64,000 bases of DNA from Coriaria nepalensis (Eukaryota > Streptophyta > Magnoliopsida > Cucurbitales > Coriariaceae), in contig CP114481.1 in the NCBI GenBank assembly GCA_027186245.1, positions 21,421,501 to 21,485,500 on the forward strand, in the 5' to 3' direction. Under the pieces are notes generated by a model. That model made no database searches, was not told the DNA's origin, and worked only from the letters and a program-made list of their open reading frames with translations. Of the stretch, positions 22,400-35,400 are shown piece by piece. The first letter of the stretch is position 1. Every line of letters begins with the position of its first letter. Position numbers and translations under genes: made by a program.

Positions 22400-24499
22400 A
22401 ATTAAATTGTTTGAAGGCACTTCGAACCAATTCTATTTTTGAATTTAGAACACGACTTTCATGCATAACTTGCACTTGATCTATTGAAGGCAACTATTCA
22501 TTTTTTTAACATTAATGTCATAGTATTGCGTCTCTTTTAGTCACCAAATCTTTCTGAATCACTTCGAACGAAATTCGGCCTTTAAACATGACTTTCGTGG
22601 ATAACTTGCAGTTGATCTATTGAAGGCAACAATGCATTTGTTTAACCTTCAAGTCATGTCACTGAGTCTGTTCTAGTCATTAAATCATTCTAAATTAATT
22701 CGAACGAATTCTATTTTCGCCCTTCATGCATTATTTTCTTACATAGCTTGCAATTAATCTACTAAAGACAACAATGCATTATTTTAGCATTAAAAACCAT
22801 ATCGCTCAGTCTTTTCAATAATTAAATTGTTTGAAGGCACTTCGAACCAATTCTATTTTTGCATTTAGAACACGACCTTCATGCATAACTTGCACTTGAT
22901 CTATTGAAGGCAACTATTCATTTTTTTAACCTTAAAGTCATAGTATTGCGTCTATTTTAGTCACCAAATCTTTTTGAATCACTTCGAACGAAATTCGGCC
23001 TTTAAACATGACTTTCGTGGATAACTTGCAGTTGATCTATTGAAGGCAACAATGCATTTGTTTAACCTTCAAGTCATGTCACTGAGTCTGTTCTAGTCAT
23101 TAAATCATTCTAAATTAATTCGAACGAATTCTATTTTCGCCCTTCATGCATTATTTTCTTACATAGCTTGCAATTAATCTACTAAAGACAACAATGCATT
23201 ATTTTAGCATTAAAAACCATATCGCTCAGTCTTTTCAATCATTAAATTGTTTGAAGGCACTTCCAACCAATTCTATTTTTGAATTTAGAACACGACTTTC
23301 ATGCATAACTTGCACTTGATCTATTGAAGGCAACTATTCATTTTTTTAACCTTAAAGTCATAGTATTGCGTCTCTTTTAGTCACCAAATCTTTCTGAATC
23401 ACTTCGAACGAAATTCGGCCTTTAAACATGACTTTCGTGCATAACGTGCAGTTGATGTATTGAAGGCAACAATGCATTTGTTTATCCTTAAAGTCATGTC
23501 ACTGAGTCTGTTCTAGTCATTAAATCATTCTAAATTAATTCGAACGAATTCTATATTCGCCCTTCAAACATTATTTTCTTACATAGCTTGCAATTAATCT
23601 ACTGAATACAACAATGCATTATTTTAGCATTAAAAAGCATATCACTCAGTCTTTTCAATCATTAAATTGTTTGAAGGCACTTCGAACCAATTCTATTTTT
23701 GAATTTAGAACAAGACTTTCATGCATAACTTGCACTTGAGCTACTGAAGGCAACTATGCATTTTTTTAGCCTTAAAGTCATATTATTGCGTCTCTTTTAG
23801 TCATTAAATCTTTCTGAATCAGTCCGAACGAAATTCGGCCTTTAAACATGACTTTCATGCATAACTTGCAGTTGATCTATTGAAGGCAACAATGCATTTG
23901 TTTAGCCTTAAAGTCATGTCACCGAGTCTCTTCTAGTCATTAAATCATTCTAAATTAATTCGAACGAATTCTATTTTCGCCCTTCAAACATTATTTTCTT
24001 ACACAGCTTGCAATTAATGTACTAAAGACAACAATGCATTATTTTAGCATTAAAAAGCATATCACTCAGTCTTTTCAATCATTAAATTGTTTGAAGGCAC
24101 TTCGAACCAATTCTATTTTTGAATTTAGAACATGACTTTCATGCATAACTTGCACTTGAGCTATTGAAGGCAACTATGCATTTTTTTAGCCTTAAAGTCA
24201 TATTATTGCATCTCTTTTAGTCATTAAATCTTTCTAAATCACTTCAAACGAAATTCGGCCTTTAAACATGACTGTCGTGCATAACTTGCAGTTGATCTAT
24301 TGAAGGCAACAATGCATTTGTTTAGCCTTAAAGTCATGTCACCGAGTCTCTTCTAGTCATTAAATCATTTGAAATTCATTCGAACGAATTCTATTTTCGC
24401 CCTTCAAACATTATTTTCTTACGTAACTTGCAATTAATCTACTGAAAACAACAATGCATTATTTTAGCATTAAAAAGCATATCACTCAATCTTTTCAAT
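22400..24499. repeat. Five-unit super-repeat, copy 2 (starts 22400, 22820, 23240, 23660, 24080)
   Basis: A tandem copy of the preceding 2.1 kb. It differs at a few sites: CTTCCAACCAATTC for CTTCCAAACAATTC, AACAAGAC for AACATGAC, CTTGCAGTT for CTTGAAGTT. The last unit has a different C (TTGAAATTCATT, GAAAACAAC). From about 23374 rightward this copy is the left part of the 5.2-kb segment duplicated at 32188-37433. Confidence 0.92.
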
Positions 24500-27400
24500 C
24501 ATTAAATTGTTTGAAGGCACTTCGAACCAATTCTATTTTTGAATTTAGAACACGACTTTCATGCACAACTTGCACTTGATCTATTGAAGGCAACTATTCA
24601 TTTTTTTAACCTTAAAGTCATATTATTGCGTCTCTTTTACTCACCAAATCTTTTTAAATCACTTCGAACGAAATTCGGCCTTTAAACATGACTTTCGTGC
24701 ATAACTTGCAGTTGATCTATTGAAGGCAACAATGCATTTGTTTAGCCTTAAAGTCGTGTCACTGAGTCTGATCTAGTCATTAAATCATTCTAAATTAATT
24801 CGAACGAATTCTATTTTCGCCCTTCAAACATTATTTTCTTACATAATTTGCAATTAATATACTGAAGACAACAATGCATTATTTTAGCATTAAAAAGCAT
24901 ATCACTCAGTCTTTTCAATCATTAAATTGTTTGAAGGCACTTCAAATCAATTCTATTTTTGAATTTAGAACACGACTTTCATGCATAACTTGCACTTGAT
25001 CTATTGAAGGCAACTATTCATTTTTTTAGCCTTAAAGTCATATTATTGCGTCTCTTTTAGTCATTAAATCTTTCTGAATCACTTCGAATGAAATTTGGCC
25101 TCTCAACATGACTTTCATGCATAACTTGCACTTGATCTATTGAAGGCAACAATGCATTTGTTTAGCCTTAAAGTCATGTCATTGAGCCTGTTCTAGTCAT
25201 TAAATCATTCTAAATTAATTCGAACGAATTCTATATTCGCCCTTCAAACATTATTTTCTTACATAGCTTGCAATTAATCTACTGAATACAACAATGCATT
25301 ATTTTAGCATTAAAAAGCATATCACTCAGTCTTTTCAATCATTAAATTGTTTGAAGGCACTTCGAACCAATTCTATTTTTGAATTTAGAACATGACTTTC
25401 ATGCATAACTTGCACTTGAGCTACTGAAGGCAACTATGCATTTTTTTAGCCTTAAAGTCATATTATTGCGTCTCTTTTAGTCATTAAATCTTTCTGAATC
25501 AGTCCGAACGAAATTCGGCCTTTAAACATGACTTTCATGCATAACTTGCAGTTGATCTATTGAAGGCAACAATGCATTTGTTTAGCCTTAAAGTCATGTC
25601 ACCGAGTCTCTTCTAGTCATTAAATCATTCTAAATTAATTCGAACGAATTCTATTTTCGCCCTTCAAACATTATTTTCTTACATAGCTTGCAATTAATCT
25701 ACTAAAGACAACAATGCATTATTTTAGCATTAAAAAGCATATCACTCATCTTTTCAATAATTAAATTGTTTGAAGGCACTTCGAACCAATACTATTTTTT
25801 AATTTAGAACACGACTTTCATGCATCACTTGCAGTTGATCTATTGAAGGCAACTGTTCATTTTTTTAGCCTTAAAGTCATATTATTACGTCTCTTTTAGT
25901 CATTAAATCTTTCTGAATCACTTCGAATGAAATACGGCCTTTAAACATGACTTTCGTGCATAACTTGCAGTTGATCTATTGAAGGCAACAATGCATTTGT
26001 TTAGCCTTAAAGTCATGTCACCGAGTCTCTTCTAGTCATTAAATCATTTGAAATTCATTCGAACGAATTCTATTTTCGCCCTTCAAACATTATTTTCTTA
26101 CGTAAATTGCAATTAATCTACTGAAGACAACAATGCATTATTTTAGCATTAAAAAGCATATCACACAGTCTTTTCAATCATTAAATTGTTTGAAGGCACT
26201 TCGAACCAATTCTATTTTTGAATTTAGAACACGACCTTCATGCATAACTTGCACTTGAGCTATTGAAGGCAACTATGCATTTTTTTAGCCTTAAAGTCAT
26301 ATTATTGCGTCTCTTTTAGTCATTAAATCTTTCTGAATCAGTCCGAACGAAATTCGGCCTTTTAACAAGACTTTCATGCATAACTTGCAGTTGATCTATT
26401 GAAGGCAACAATGCATTTGTTTAGCCTTAAAGTCATGTCACCGAGTCTCTTCTAGTCATTAAATCATTCGAAATTCATTCGAACGAATTCTATTTTCGTC
26501 CTTCAAACATTATTTTCTTACGTAACTTGCAATTAATCTACTGAAGACAACAATGCATTATTTTAGCATTAAAAAGCATATCACTCAGTCTTTTCAATCA
26601 TTAAATTGTTTGAAGGCACTTCGAACCAATTCTATTTTTTAATTTAGAACACGACTTTCATGCATAACTTGCACTTGACCTATTGAAGGCAACTATGCAT
26701 TTTTTTAGCCTTAAAGTCATATTATTGCGTCTCTTTTAGTCATTAAATCTTTCTGAATCACTTCGAACGAAATTCGGCTTTAAACATGACTGTCGTGCAT
26801 AACTTGCAGTTGATCTATTGAAGGCAACAATGCATTTGTTTAGCCTTAAAGTCATGTCACCGAGTCTCTTCTAGTCATTAAATCATTTGAAATTCATTCG
26901 AACGAATTCTATTTTCGCCCTTCAAACATTATTTTCTTACGTAACTTGCAATTAATCTACTAAAGACAACAATGCATTATTTTAGCATTAAAAATCATAT
27001 CACTCAATCTTTTCAATCATTAAATTGTTTGAAGGCACTTCGAACCAATTCTATTTTTGAATTTAGAACACGACTTTCATGCACAACTTGCACTTGATCT
27101 ATTGAAGGCAACTATTCATTTTTTTAACCTTAAAGTCATATTATTGCGTCTCTTTTAGTCACCAAATCTTTTTAAATCACTTCGAACGAAATTCGGCCTT
27201 TAAACATGACTTTCGTGCATAACTTGCAGTTAATCTATTGAAGGCAACAATGCATTTGTTTAGCCTTAAAGTCGTGTCACTGAGTCTGATCTAGTCATTA
27301 AATCATTCTAAATTAATTCGAACGAATTCTATTTTCGCCCTTCAAACATTATTTTCTTACATAACTTGCAATTAATCTACTGAAGACAATAACGCATTAT

Positions 27401-28696
27401 TTTAGCATTAAAAAGCATATCGCTCAGTCTTTTCAATCATTAAATTGTTTGAAGGCAATTCGAACCAATTCTATTTTTTGAATTTAGAACACGACTTTCA
27501 TGCATAACTTGCACTTGAGCTATTGAAGGCAACTATTCATTTTTTTAGCCTTAAAGTCATATTATTGCGTCTCTTTTAGTCATTAAATCTTTCTGAATCA
27601 CTTCGAATGAAATTTGGCCTCTCAACATGACTTTCATGCATAACTTGCACTTGATCTATTGAAGGCAACAATGCATTTGTTTAGCCTTAAAGTCATGTCA
27701 CTGAGTCTGTTCTAGTCATTAAATCATTCTAAATTAATTCGAACGAATTCTATATTCGCCCTTCAAACATTATTTTCTTACATAACTTGCAATTAATCTA
27801 CTGAAGACAACAATGCATTATTTTAGCATGAAAAAGCATATCACTCAGCTTTTCAATAATTAAATTGTTTGAAGGCACTTCGAGCCTAGACTATTTTTTA
27901 ATTTAGAACACGACTTTCATGCATAACTTGCACTTGATCTATTGAAGGAAAATATTAATTTTTTTAGCCTTAAAGTCATATCATTGCGTCTCTTTTAGTC
28001 GTTAAATCTTTCTAAATCACTTCGAATGAAATTCGGCCTTTAAACATGACTTTCGTGCATAATTTGCAGTTGATCTATTGAAGGCAACAGTGCATTTGTT
28101 TAGCCTTAAAGTCATGTCACTGAGTCTCTTCTTGTCATTAAATCATTCGAAATTCATTTGAACGAATTCTATTTTCACCCTTCAAACATTATTTTCTTAC
28201 ATAGCTTGCAATTAATCTACTAAAGACAACAATGCATTATTTTAGCATTAAAAAGCATATCACTCAGCTTTTCAATAATTAAATTGTTTGAAGGCACTTC
28301 GAACCAATACTATTTTTTAATTTAGAACACGACTTTCATGCATAACTTGCACTTGATCTATTGAAGGAAACTATTCATTTTTTTAGCCTTAAAGTCATAT
28401 TATTGCGTCTCTTTTAGTCATTAAATCTTTCTGAATCAGTCCGAACGAAATTCGGCCTCTAAACATTACTTTCGTGCATAACTTGCAGTTGATCTATTGA
28501 AGGCAACAATGCATTTGTTTAGCCTTAAAGTCATGTCACTGAGTCTGTTCTAGTCATTAAATCATTCTAAATTAATTCGAACGAATTCTATTTTCGCCCT
28601 TCAAACATTATTTTCTTACGTAACTTGCAATTAATCTACTGAAGACAACAATGCATTATTTTAGCATTAAAAACCATATCGCTCAGTCTTTTCAAT
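24500..28696. repeat. Satellite units 59-68 (starts 24500, 24920, 25340, 25759, 26179, 26599, 27018, 27438, 27858, 28277)
   Basis: Ten units each with private marks: 24500 GCACAACTTGC; 24920 CTTCAAATCAATTC; 25759 CATCACTTGCAGTTG and CAACTGTTC; 26179 TTTTAACAAGAC; 26599 a one-base loss in CGGCTTTAAAC; 27018 CAGTTAATC; 27858 CGAGCCTAGAC; 28277 CCTCTAAACATTAC. All recur in the same order at 33314-37509 (offset 8814). Unit 28277 also recurs at 31215 and 31634. Confidence 0.92.
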
Positions 28697-31214
28697 AATT
28701 AAATTGTTTGAAGGCACTTCGAACCAATTCTATTTTTGCATTTAGAACACGACCTTCATGCATAACTTGCACTTGATCTATTGAAGGCAACTATTCATTT
28801 TTTTAACCTTAAAGTCATAGTATTGCGTCTATTTTAGTCACCAAATCTTTTTGAATCACTTCGAACGAAATTCGGCCTTTAAACATGACTTTCGTGGATA
28901 ACTTGCAGTTGATCTATTGAAGGCAACAATGCATTTGTTTAACCTTCAAGTCATGTCACTGAGTCTGTTCTAGTCATTAAATCATTCTAAATTAATTCGA
29001 ACGAATTCTATTTTCGCCCTTCATGCATTATTTTCTTACATAGCTTGCAATTAATCTACTAAAGACAACAATGCATTATTTTAGCATTAAAAACCATATC
29101 GCTCAGTCTTTTCAATCATTAAATTGTTTGAAGGCACTTCCAAACAATTCTATTTTTGAATTTAGAACACGACTTTCATGCATAACTTGCACTTGATCTA
29201 TTGAAGGCAACTATTCATTTTTTTAACCTTAAAGTCATAGTATTGCGTCTCTTTTAGTCACCAAATCTTTCTGAATCACTTCGAACGAAATTTGGCCTTT
29301 AAACATGACTTTCGTGCATAACGTGCAGTTGATGTATTGAAGGCAACAATGCATTTGTTTATCCTTAAAGTCATGTCACTGAGTCTGTTCTAGTCATTAA
29401 ATCATTCTAAATTAATTCGAACGAATTCTATATTCGCCCTTCAAACATTATTTTCTTACATAGCTTGCAATTAATCTACTGAATACAACAATGCATTATT
29501 TTAGCATTAAAAAGCATATCACTCAGTCTTTTCAATCATTAAATTGTTTGAAGGCACTTCGAACCAATTCTATTTTTGAATTTAGAACATGACTTTCATG
29601 CATAACTTGCACTTGAGCTACTGAAGGCAACTATGCATTTTTTTAGCCTTAAAGTCATATTATTGCGTCTCTTTTAGTCATTAAATCTTTCTGAATCAGT
29701 CCGAACGAAATTCGGCCTTTAAACATGACTTTCATGCATAACTTGAAGTTGATCTATTGAAGGCAACAATGCATTTGTTTAGCCTTAAAGTCATGTCACC
29801 GAGTCTCTTCTAGTCATTAAATCATTCTAAATTAATTCGAACGAATTCTATTTTCGCCCTTCAAACATTATTTTCTTACACAGCTTGCAATTAATGTACT
29901 AAAGACAACAATGCATTATTTTAGCATTAAAAAGCATATCACTCAGTCTTTTCAATCATTAAATTGTTTGAAGGCACTTCGAACCAATTCTATTTTTGAA
30001 TTTAGAACATGACTTTCATGCATAACTTGCACTTGAGCTATTGAAGGCAACTATGCATTTTTTTAGCCTTAAAGTCATATTATTGCATCTCTTTTAGTCA
30101 TTAAATCTTTCTAAATCACTTCAAACGAAATTCGGCCTTTAAACATGACTTTCGTGCATAACTTGCAGTTGATCTATTGAAGGCAACAATGCATTTGTTT
30201 AGCCTCAAAGTCATGTCACTGAGTCTCTTCTTGTCATTAAATCATTCGAAATTCATTCGAACGAATTCTATTTTCGCCCTTCAAACATTATTTTCTTACA
30301 TAACTTGCAATTAATCTACTGAAGACAACAACGCATTATTTTAGCATTAAAAAGCCTATCACTCAGCTTTTCAATAATTAAATTGTTTGAAGGCACTTCG
30401 AACCAATTCTATTTTTGAATTTAGAACACGACTTTCATGCATAACTTGCACTTGATCTATTGAAGGCAACTATTCATTTTTTTAACATTAATGTCATAGT
30501 ATTGCGTCTCTTTTAGTCACCAAATCTTTCTGAATCACTTCGAACGAAATTCGGCCTTTAAACATGACTTTCGTGGATAACTTGCAGTTGATCTATTGAA
30601 GGCAACAATGCATTTGTTTAACCTTCAAGTCATGTCACTGAGTCTGTTCTAGTCATTAAATCATTCTAAATTAATTCGAACGAATTCTATTTTCGCCCTT
30701 CATGCATTATTTTCTTACATAGCTTGCAATTAATCTACTAAAGACAACAATGCATTATTTTAGCATTAAAAACCATATCGCTCAGTCTTTTCAATAATTA
30801 AATTGTTTGAAGGCACTTCGAACCAATTCTATTTTTGCATTTAGAACACGACCTTCATGCATAACTTGCACTTGATCTATTGAAGGCAACTATTCATTTT
30901 TTTAACCTTAAAGTCATAGTATTGCGTCTATTTTAGTCACCAAATCTTTTTGAATCACTTCGAACGAAATTCGGCCTTTAAACATGACTTTCGTGGATAA
31001 CTTGCAGTTGATCTATTGAAGGCAACAATGCATTTGTTTAACCTTCAAGTCATGTCACTGAGTCTGTTCTAGTCATTAAATCATTCTAAATTAATTCGAA
31101 CGAATTCTATTTTCGCCCTTCATGCATTATTTTCTTACATAGCTTGCAATTAATCTACTAAAGACAACAATGCATTATTTTAGCATTAAAAAGCATATCA
31201 CTCAGCTTTTCAAT
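28697..31214. repeat. Satellite units 69-74, copy of 20721-23239 (starts 28697, 29117, 29537, 29957, 30376, 30796)
   Basis: At constant offset 7976 the units repeat 20721-23216, including the private CTTCCAAACAATTC, CTTGAAGTTG and GCCTCAAAGTC variants that tell copy 1 from copy 2. I saw no difference at the markers checked. The first mismatch on the left is 28641 and on the right 31193, so the matched segment is about 2551 bp. Confidence 0.9.
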
Positions 31215-32053
31215 AATTAAATTGTTTGAAGGCACTTCGAACCAATACTATTTTTTAATTTAGAACACGACTTTCATGCATAACTTGCACTTGATCTATT
31301 GAAGGAAACTATTCATTTTTTTAGCCTTAAAGTCATATTATTGCGTCTCTTTTAGTCATTAAATCTTTCTGAATCAGTCCGAACGAAATTCGGCCTCTAA
31401 ACATTACTTTCGTGCATAACTTGCAGTTGATCTATTGAAGGCAACAATGCATTTGTTTAGCCTTAAAGTCATGTCACTGAGTCTGTTCTAGTCATTAAAT
31501 CATTCTAAATTAATTCGAACGAATTCTATTTTCGCCCTTCAAACATTATTTTCTTACGTAACTTGCAATTAATCTACTGAAGACAACAATGCATTATTTT
31601 AGCATTAAAAAGCATATCACTCAGCTTTTCAATAATAAAATTGTTTGAAGGCACTTCGAACCAATACTATTTTTTAATTTAGAACACGACTTTCATGCAT
31701 AACTTGCACTTGATCTATTGAAGGAAACTATTCATTTTTTTAGCCTTAAAGTCATATTATTGCGTCTCTTTTAGTCATTAAATCTTTCTGAATCAGTCCG
31801 AACGAAATTCGGCCTCTAAACATTACTTTCGTGCATAACTTGCAGTTGATCTATTGAAGGCAACAATGCATTTGTTTAGCCTTAAAGTCATGTCACTGAG
31901 TCTGTTCTAGTCATTAAATCATTCTAAATTAATTCGAACGAATTCTATTTTCGCCCTTCAAACATTATTTTCTTACGTAACTTGCAATTAATCTACTGAA
32001 GACAACAATGCATTATTTTAGCATTAAAAACCATATCGCTCAGTCTTTTCAAT
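31215..32053. repeat. Satellite units 75-76, tandem pair of the 28277 type (starts 31215, 31634)
   Basis: Both units carry CCAATACTATTTTTTAA, GAAGGAAACTATTC and CCTCTAAACATTACTTTC, private marks of 28277 and 37091. They are near-identical in tandem (period 419). The second has AATAATAAAATTG at its start and ends with AAAAACCATATCGCTCAG, as unit 28277 does. Confidence 0.9.
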
Positions 32054-32473
32054 AATTAAATTGTTTGAAGGCACTTCGAACCAATTCTATTTTTGCATTT
32101 AGAACACGACCTTCATGCATAACTTGCACTTGATCTATTGAAGGCAACTATTCATTTTTTTAACCTTAAAGTCATAGTATTGCGTCTCTTTTAGTCACCA
32201 AATCTTTCTGAATCACTTCGAACGAAATTCGGCCTTTAAACATGACTTTCGTGCATAACGTGCAGTTGATGTATTGAAGGCAACAATGCATTTGTTTATC
32301 CTTAAAGTCATGTCACTGAGTCTGTTCTAGTCATTAAATCATTCTAAATTAATTCGAACGAATTCTATATTCGCCCTTCAAACATTATTTTCTTACATAG
32401 CTTGCAATTAATCTACTGAATACAACAATGCATTATTTTAGCATTAAAAAGCATATCACTCAGTCTTTTCAAT
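32054..32473 (+). repeat. Recombinant unit marking the left end of the 8814-bp-offset duplication
   Basis: Up to 32111 it carries the GCATTTAG and ACGACC marks of unit 22820 and its relatives 20721, 28697 and 30796. From 32188 (GTCTCTTTT, not GTCTATTTT) it follows unit 23240 with TTTCTGAATC and ATAACGTGCAG. The exchange therefore lies between 32111 and 32188, inside the A monomer, in sequence common to both parents. Confidence 0.85.
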
Positions 32474-35400
32474 CATTAAATTGTTTGAAGGCACTTCGAA
32501 CCAATTCTATTTTTGAATTTAGAACAAGACTTTCATGCATAACTTGCACTTGAGCTACTGAAGGCAACTATGCATTTTTTTAGCCTTAAAGTCATATTAT
32601 TGCGTCTCTTTTAGTCATTAAATCTTTCTGAATCAGTCCGAACGAAATTCGGCCTTTAAACATGACTTTCATGCATAACTTGCAGTTGATCTATTGAAGG
32701 CAACAATGCATTTGTTTAGCCTTAAAGTCATGTCACCGAGTCTCTTCTAGTCATTAAATCATTCTAAATTAATTCGAACGAATTCTATTTTCGCCCTTCA
32801 AACATTATTTTCTTACACAGCTTGCAATTAATGTACTAAAGACAACAATGCATTATTTTAGCATTAAAAAGCATATCACTCAGTCTTTTCAATCATTAAA
32901 TTGTTTGAAGGCACTTCGAACCAATTCTATTTTTGAATTTAGAACATGACTTTCATGCATAACTTGCACTTGAGCTATTGAAGGCAACTATGCATTTTTT
33001 TAGCCTTAAAGTCATATTATTGCATCTCTTTTAGTCATTAAATCTTTCTAAATCACTTCAAACGAAATTCGGCCTTTAAACATGACTGTCGTGCATAACT
33101 TGCAGTTGATCTATTGAAGGCAACAATGCATTTGTTTAGCCTTAAAGTCATGTCACCGAGTCTCTTCTAGTCATTAAATCATTTGAAATTCATTCGAACG
33201 AATTCTATTTTCGCCCTTCAAACATTATTTTCTTACGTAACTTGCAATTAATCTACTGAAAACAACAATGCATTATTTTAGCATTAAAAAGCATATCACT
33301 CAATCTTTTCAATCATTAAATTGTTTGAAGGCACTTCGAACCAATTCTATTTTTGAATTTAGAACACGACTTTCATGCACAACTTGCACTTGATCTATTG
33401 AAGGCAACTATTCATTTTTTTAACCTTAAAGTCATATTATTGCGTCTCTTTTACTCACCAAATCTTTTTAAATCACTTCGAACGAAATTCGGCCTTTAAA
33501 CATGACTTTCGTGCATAACTTGCAGTTGATCTATTGAAGGCAACAATGCATTTGTTTAGCCTTAAAGTCGTGTCACTGAGTCTGATCTAGTCATTAAATC
33601 ATTCTAAATTAATTCGAACGAATTCTATTTTCGCCCTTCAAACATTATTTTCTTACATAATTTGCAATTAATATACTGAAGACAACAATGCATTATTTTA
33701 GCATTAAAAAGCATATCACTCAGTCTTTTCAATCATTAAATTGTTTGAAGGCACTTCAAATCAATTCTATTTTTGAATTTAGAACACGACTTTCATGCAT
33801 AACTTGCACTTGATCTATTGAAGGCAACTATTCATTTTTTTAGCCTTAAAGTCATATTATTGCGTCTCTTTTAGTCATTAAATCTTTCTGAATCACTTCG
33901 AATGAAATTTGGCCTCTCAACATGACTTTCATGCATAACTTGCACTTGATCTATTGAAGGCAACAATGCATTTGTTTAGCCTTAAAGTCATGTCATTGAG
34001 CCTGTTCTAGTCATTAAATCATTCTAAATTAATTCGAACGAATTCTATATTCGCCCTTCAAACATTATTTTCTTACATAGCTTGCAATTAATCTACTGAA
34101 TACAACAATGCATTATTTTAGCATTAAAAAGCATATCACTCAGTCTTTTCAATCATTAAATTGTTTGAAGGCACTTCGAACCAATTCTATTTTTGAATTT
34201 AGAACATGACTTTCATGCATAACTTGCACTTGAGCTACTGAAGGCAACTATGCATTTTTTTAGCCTTAAAGTCATATTATTGCGTCTCTTTTAGTCATTA
34301 AATCTTTCTGAATCAGTCCGAACGAAATTCGGCCTTTAAACATGACTTTCATGCATAACTTGCAGTTGATCTATTGAAGGCAACAATGCATTTGTTTAGC
34401 CTTAAAGTCATGTCACCGAGTCTCTTCTAGTCATTAAATCATTCTAAATTAATTCGAACGAATTCTATTTTCGCCCTTCAAACATTATTTTCTTACATAG
34501 CTTGCAATTAATCTACTAAAGACAACAATGCATTATTTTAGCATTAAAAAGCATATCACTCATCTTTTCAATAATTAAATTGTTTGAAGGCACTTCGAAC
34601 CAATACTATTTTTTAATTTAGAACACGACTTTCATGCATCACTTGCAGTTGATCTATTGAAGGCAACTGTTCATTTTTTTAGCCTTAAAGTCATATTATT
34701 ACGTCTCTTTTAGTCATTAAATCTTTCTGAATCACTTCGAATGAAATACGGCCTTTAAACATGACTTTCGTGCATAACTTGCAGTTGATCTATTGAAGGC
34801 AACAATGCATTTGTTTAGCCTTAAAGTCATGTCACCGAGTCTCTTCTAGTCATTAAATCATTTGAAATTCATTCGAACGAATTCTATTTTCGCCCTTCAA
34901 ACATTATTTTCTTACGTAAATTGCAATTAATCTACTGAAGACAACAATGCATTATTTTAGCATTAAAAAGCATATCACACAGTCTTTTCAATCATTAAAT
35001 TGTTTGAAGGCACTTCGAACCAATTCTATTTTTGAATTTAGAACACGACCTTCATGCATAACTTGCACTTGAGCTATTGAAGGCAACTATGCATTTTTTT
35101 AGCCTTAAAGTCATATTATTGCGTCTCTTTTAGTCATTAAATCTTTCTGAATCAGTCCGAACGAAATTCGGCCTTTTAACAAGACTTTCATGCATAACTT
35201 GCAGTTGATCTATTGAAGGCAACAATGCATTTGTTTAGCCTTAAAGTCATGTCACCGAGTCTCTTCTAGTCATTAAATCATTCGAAATTCATTCGAACGA
35301 ATTCTATTTTCGTCCTTCAAACATTATTTTCTTACGTAACTTGCAATTAATCTACTGAAGACAACAATGCATTATTTTAGCATTAAAAAGCATATCACTC

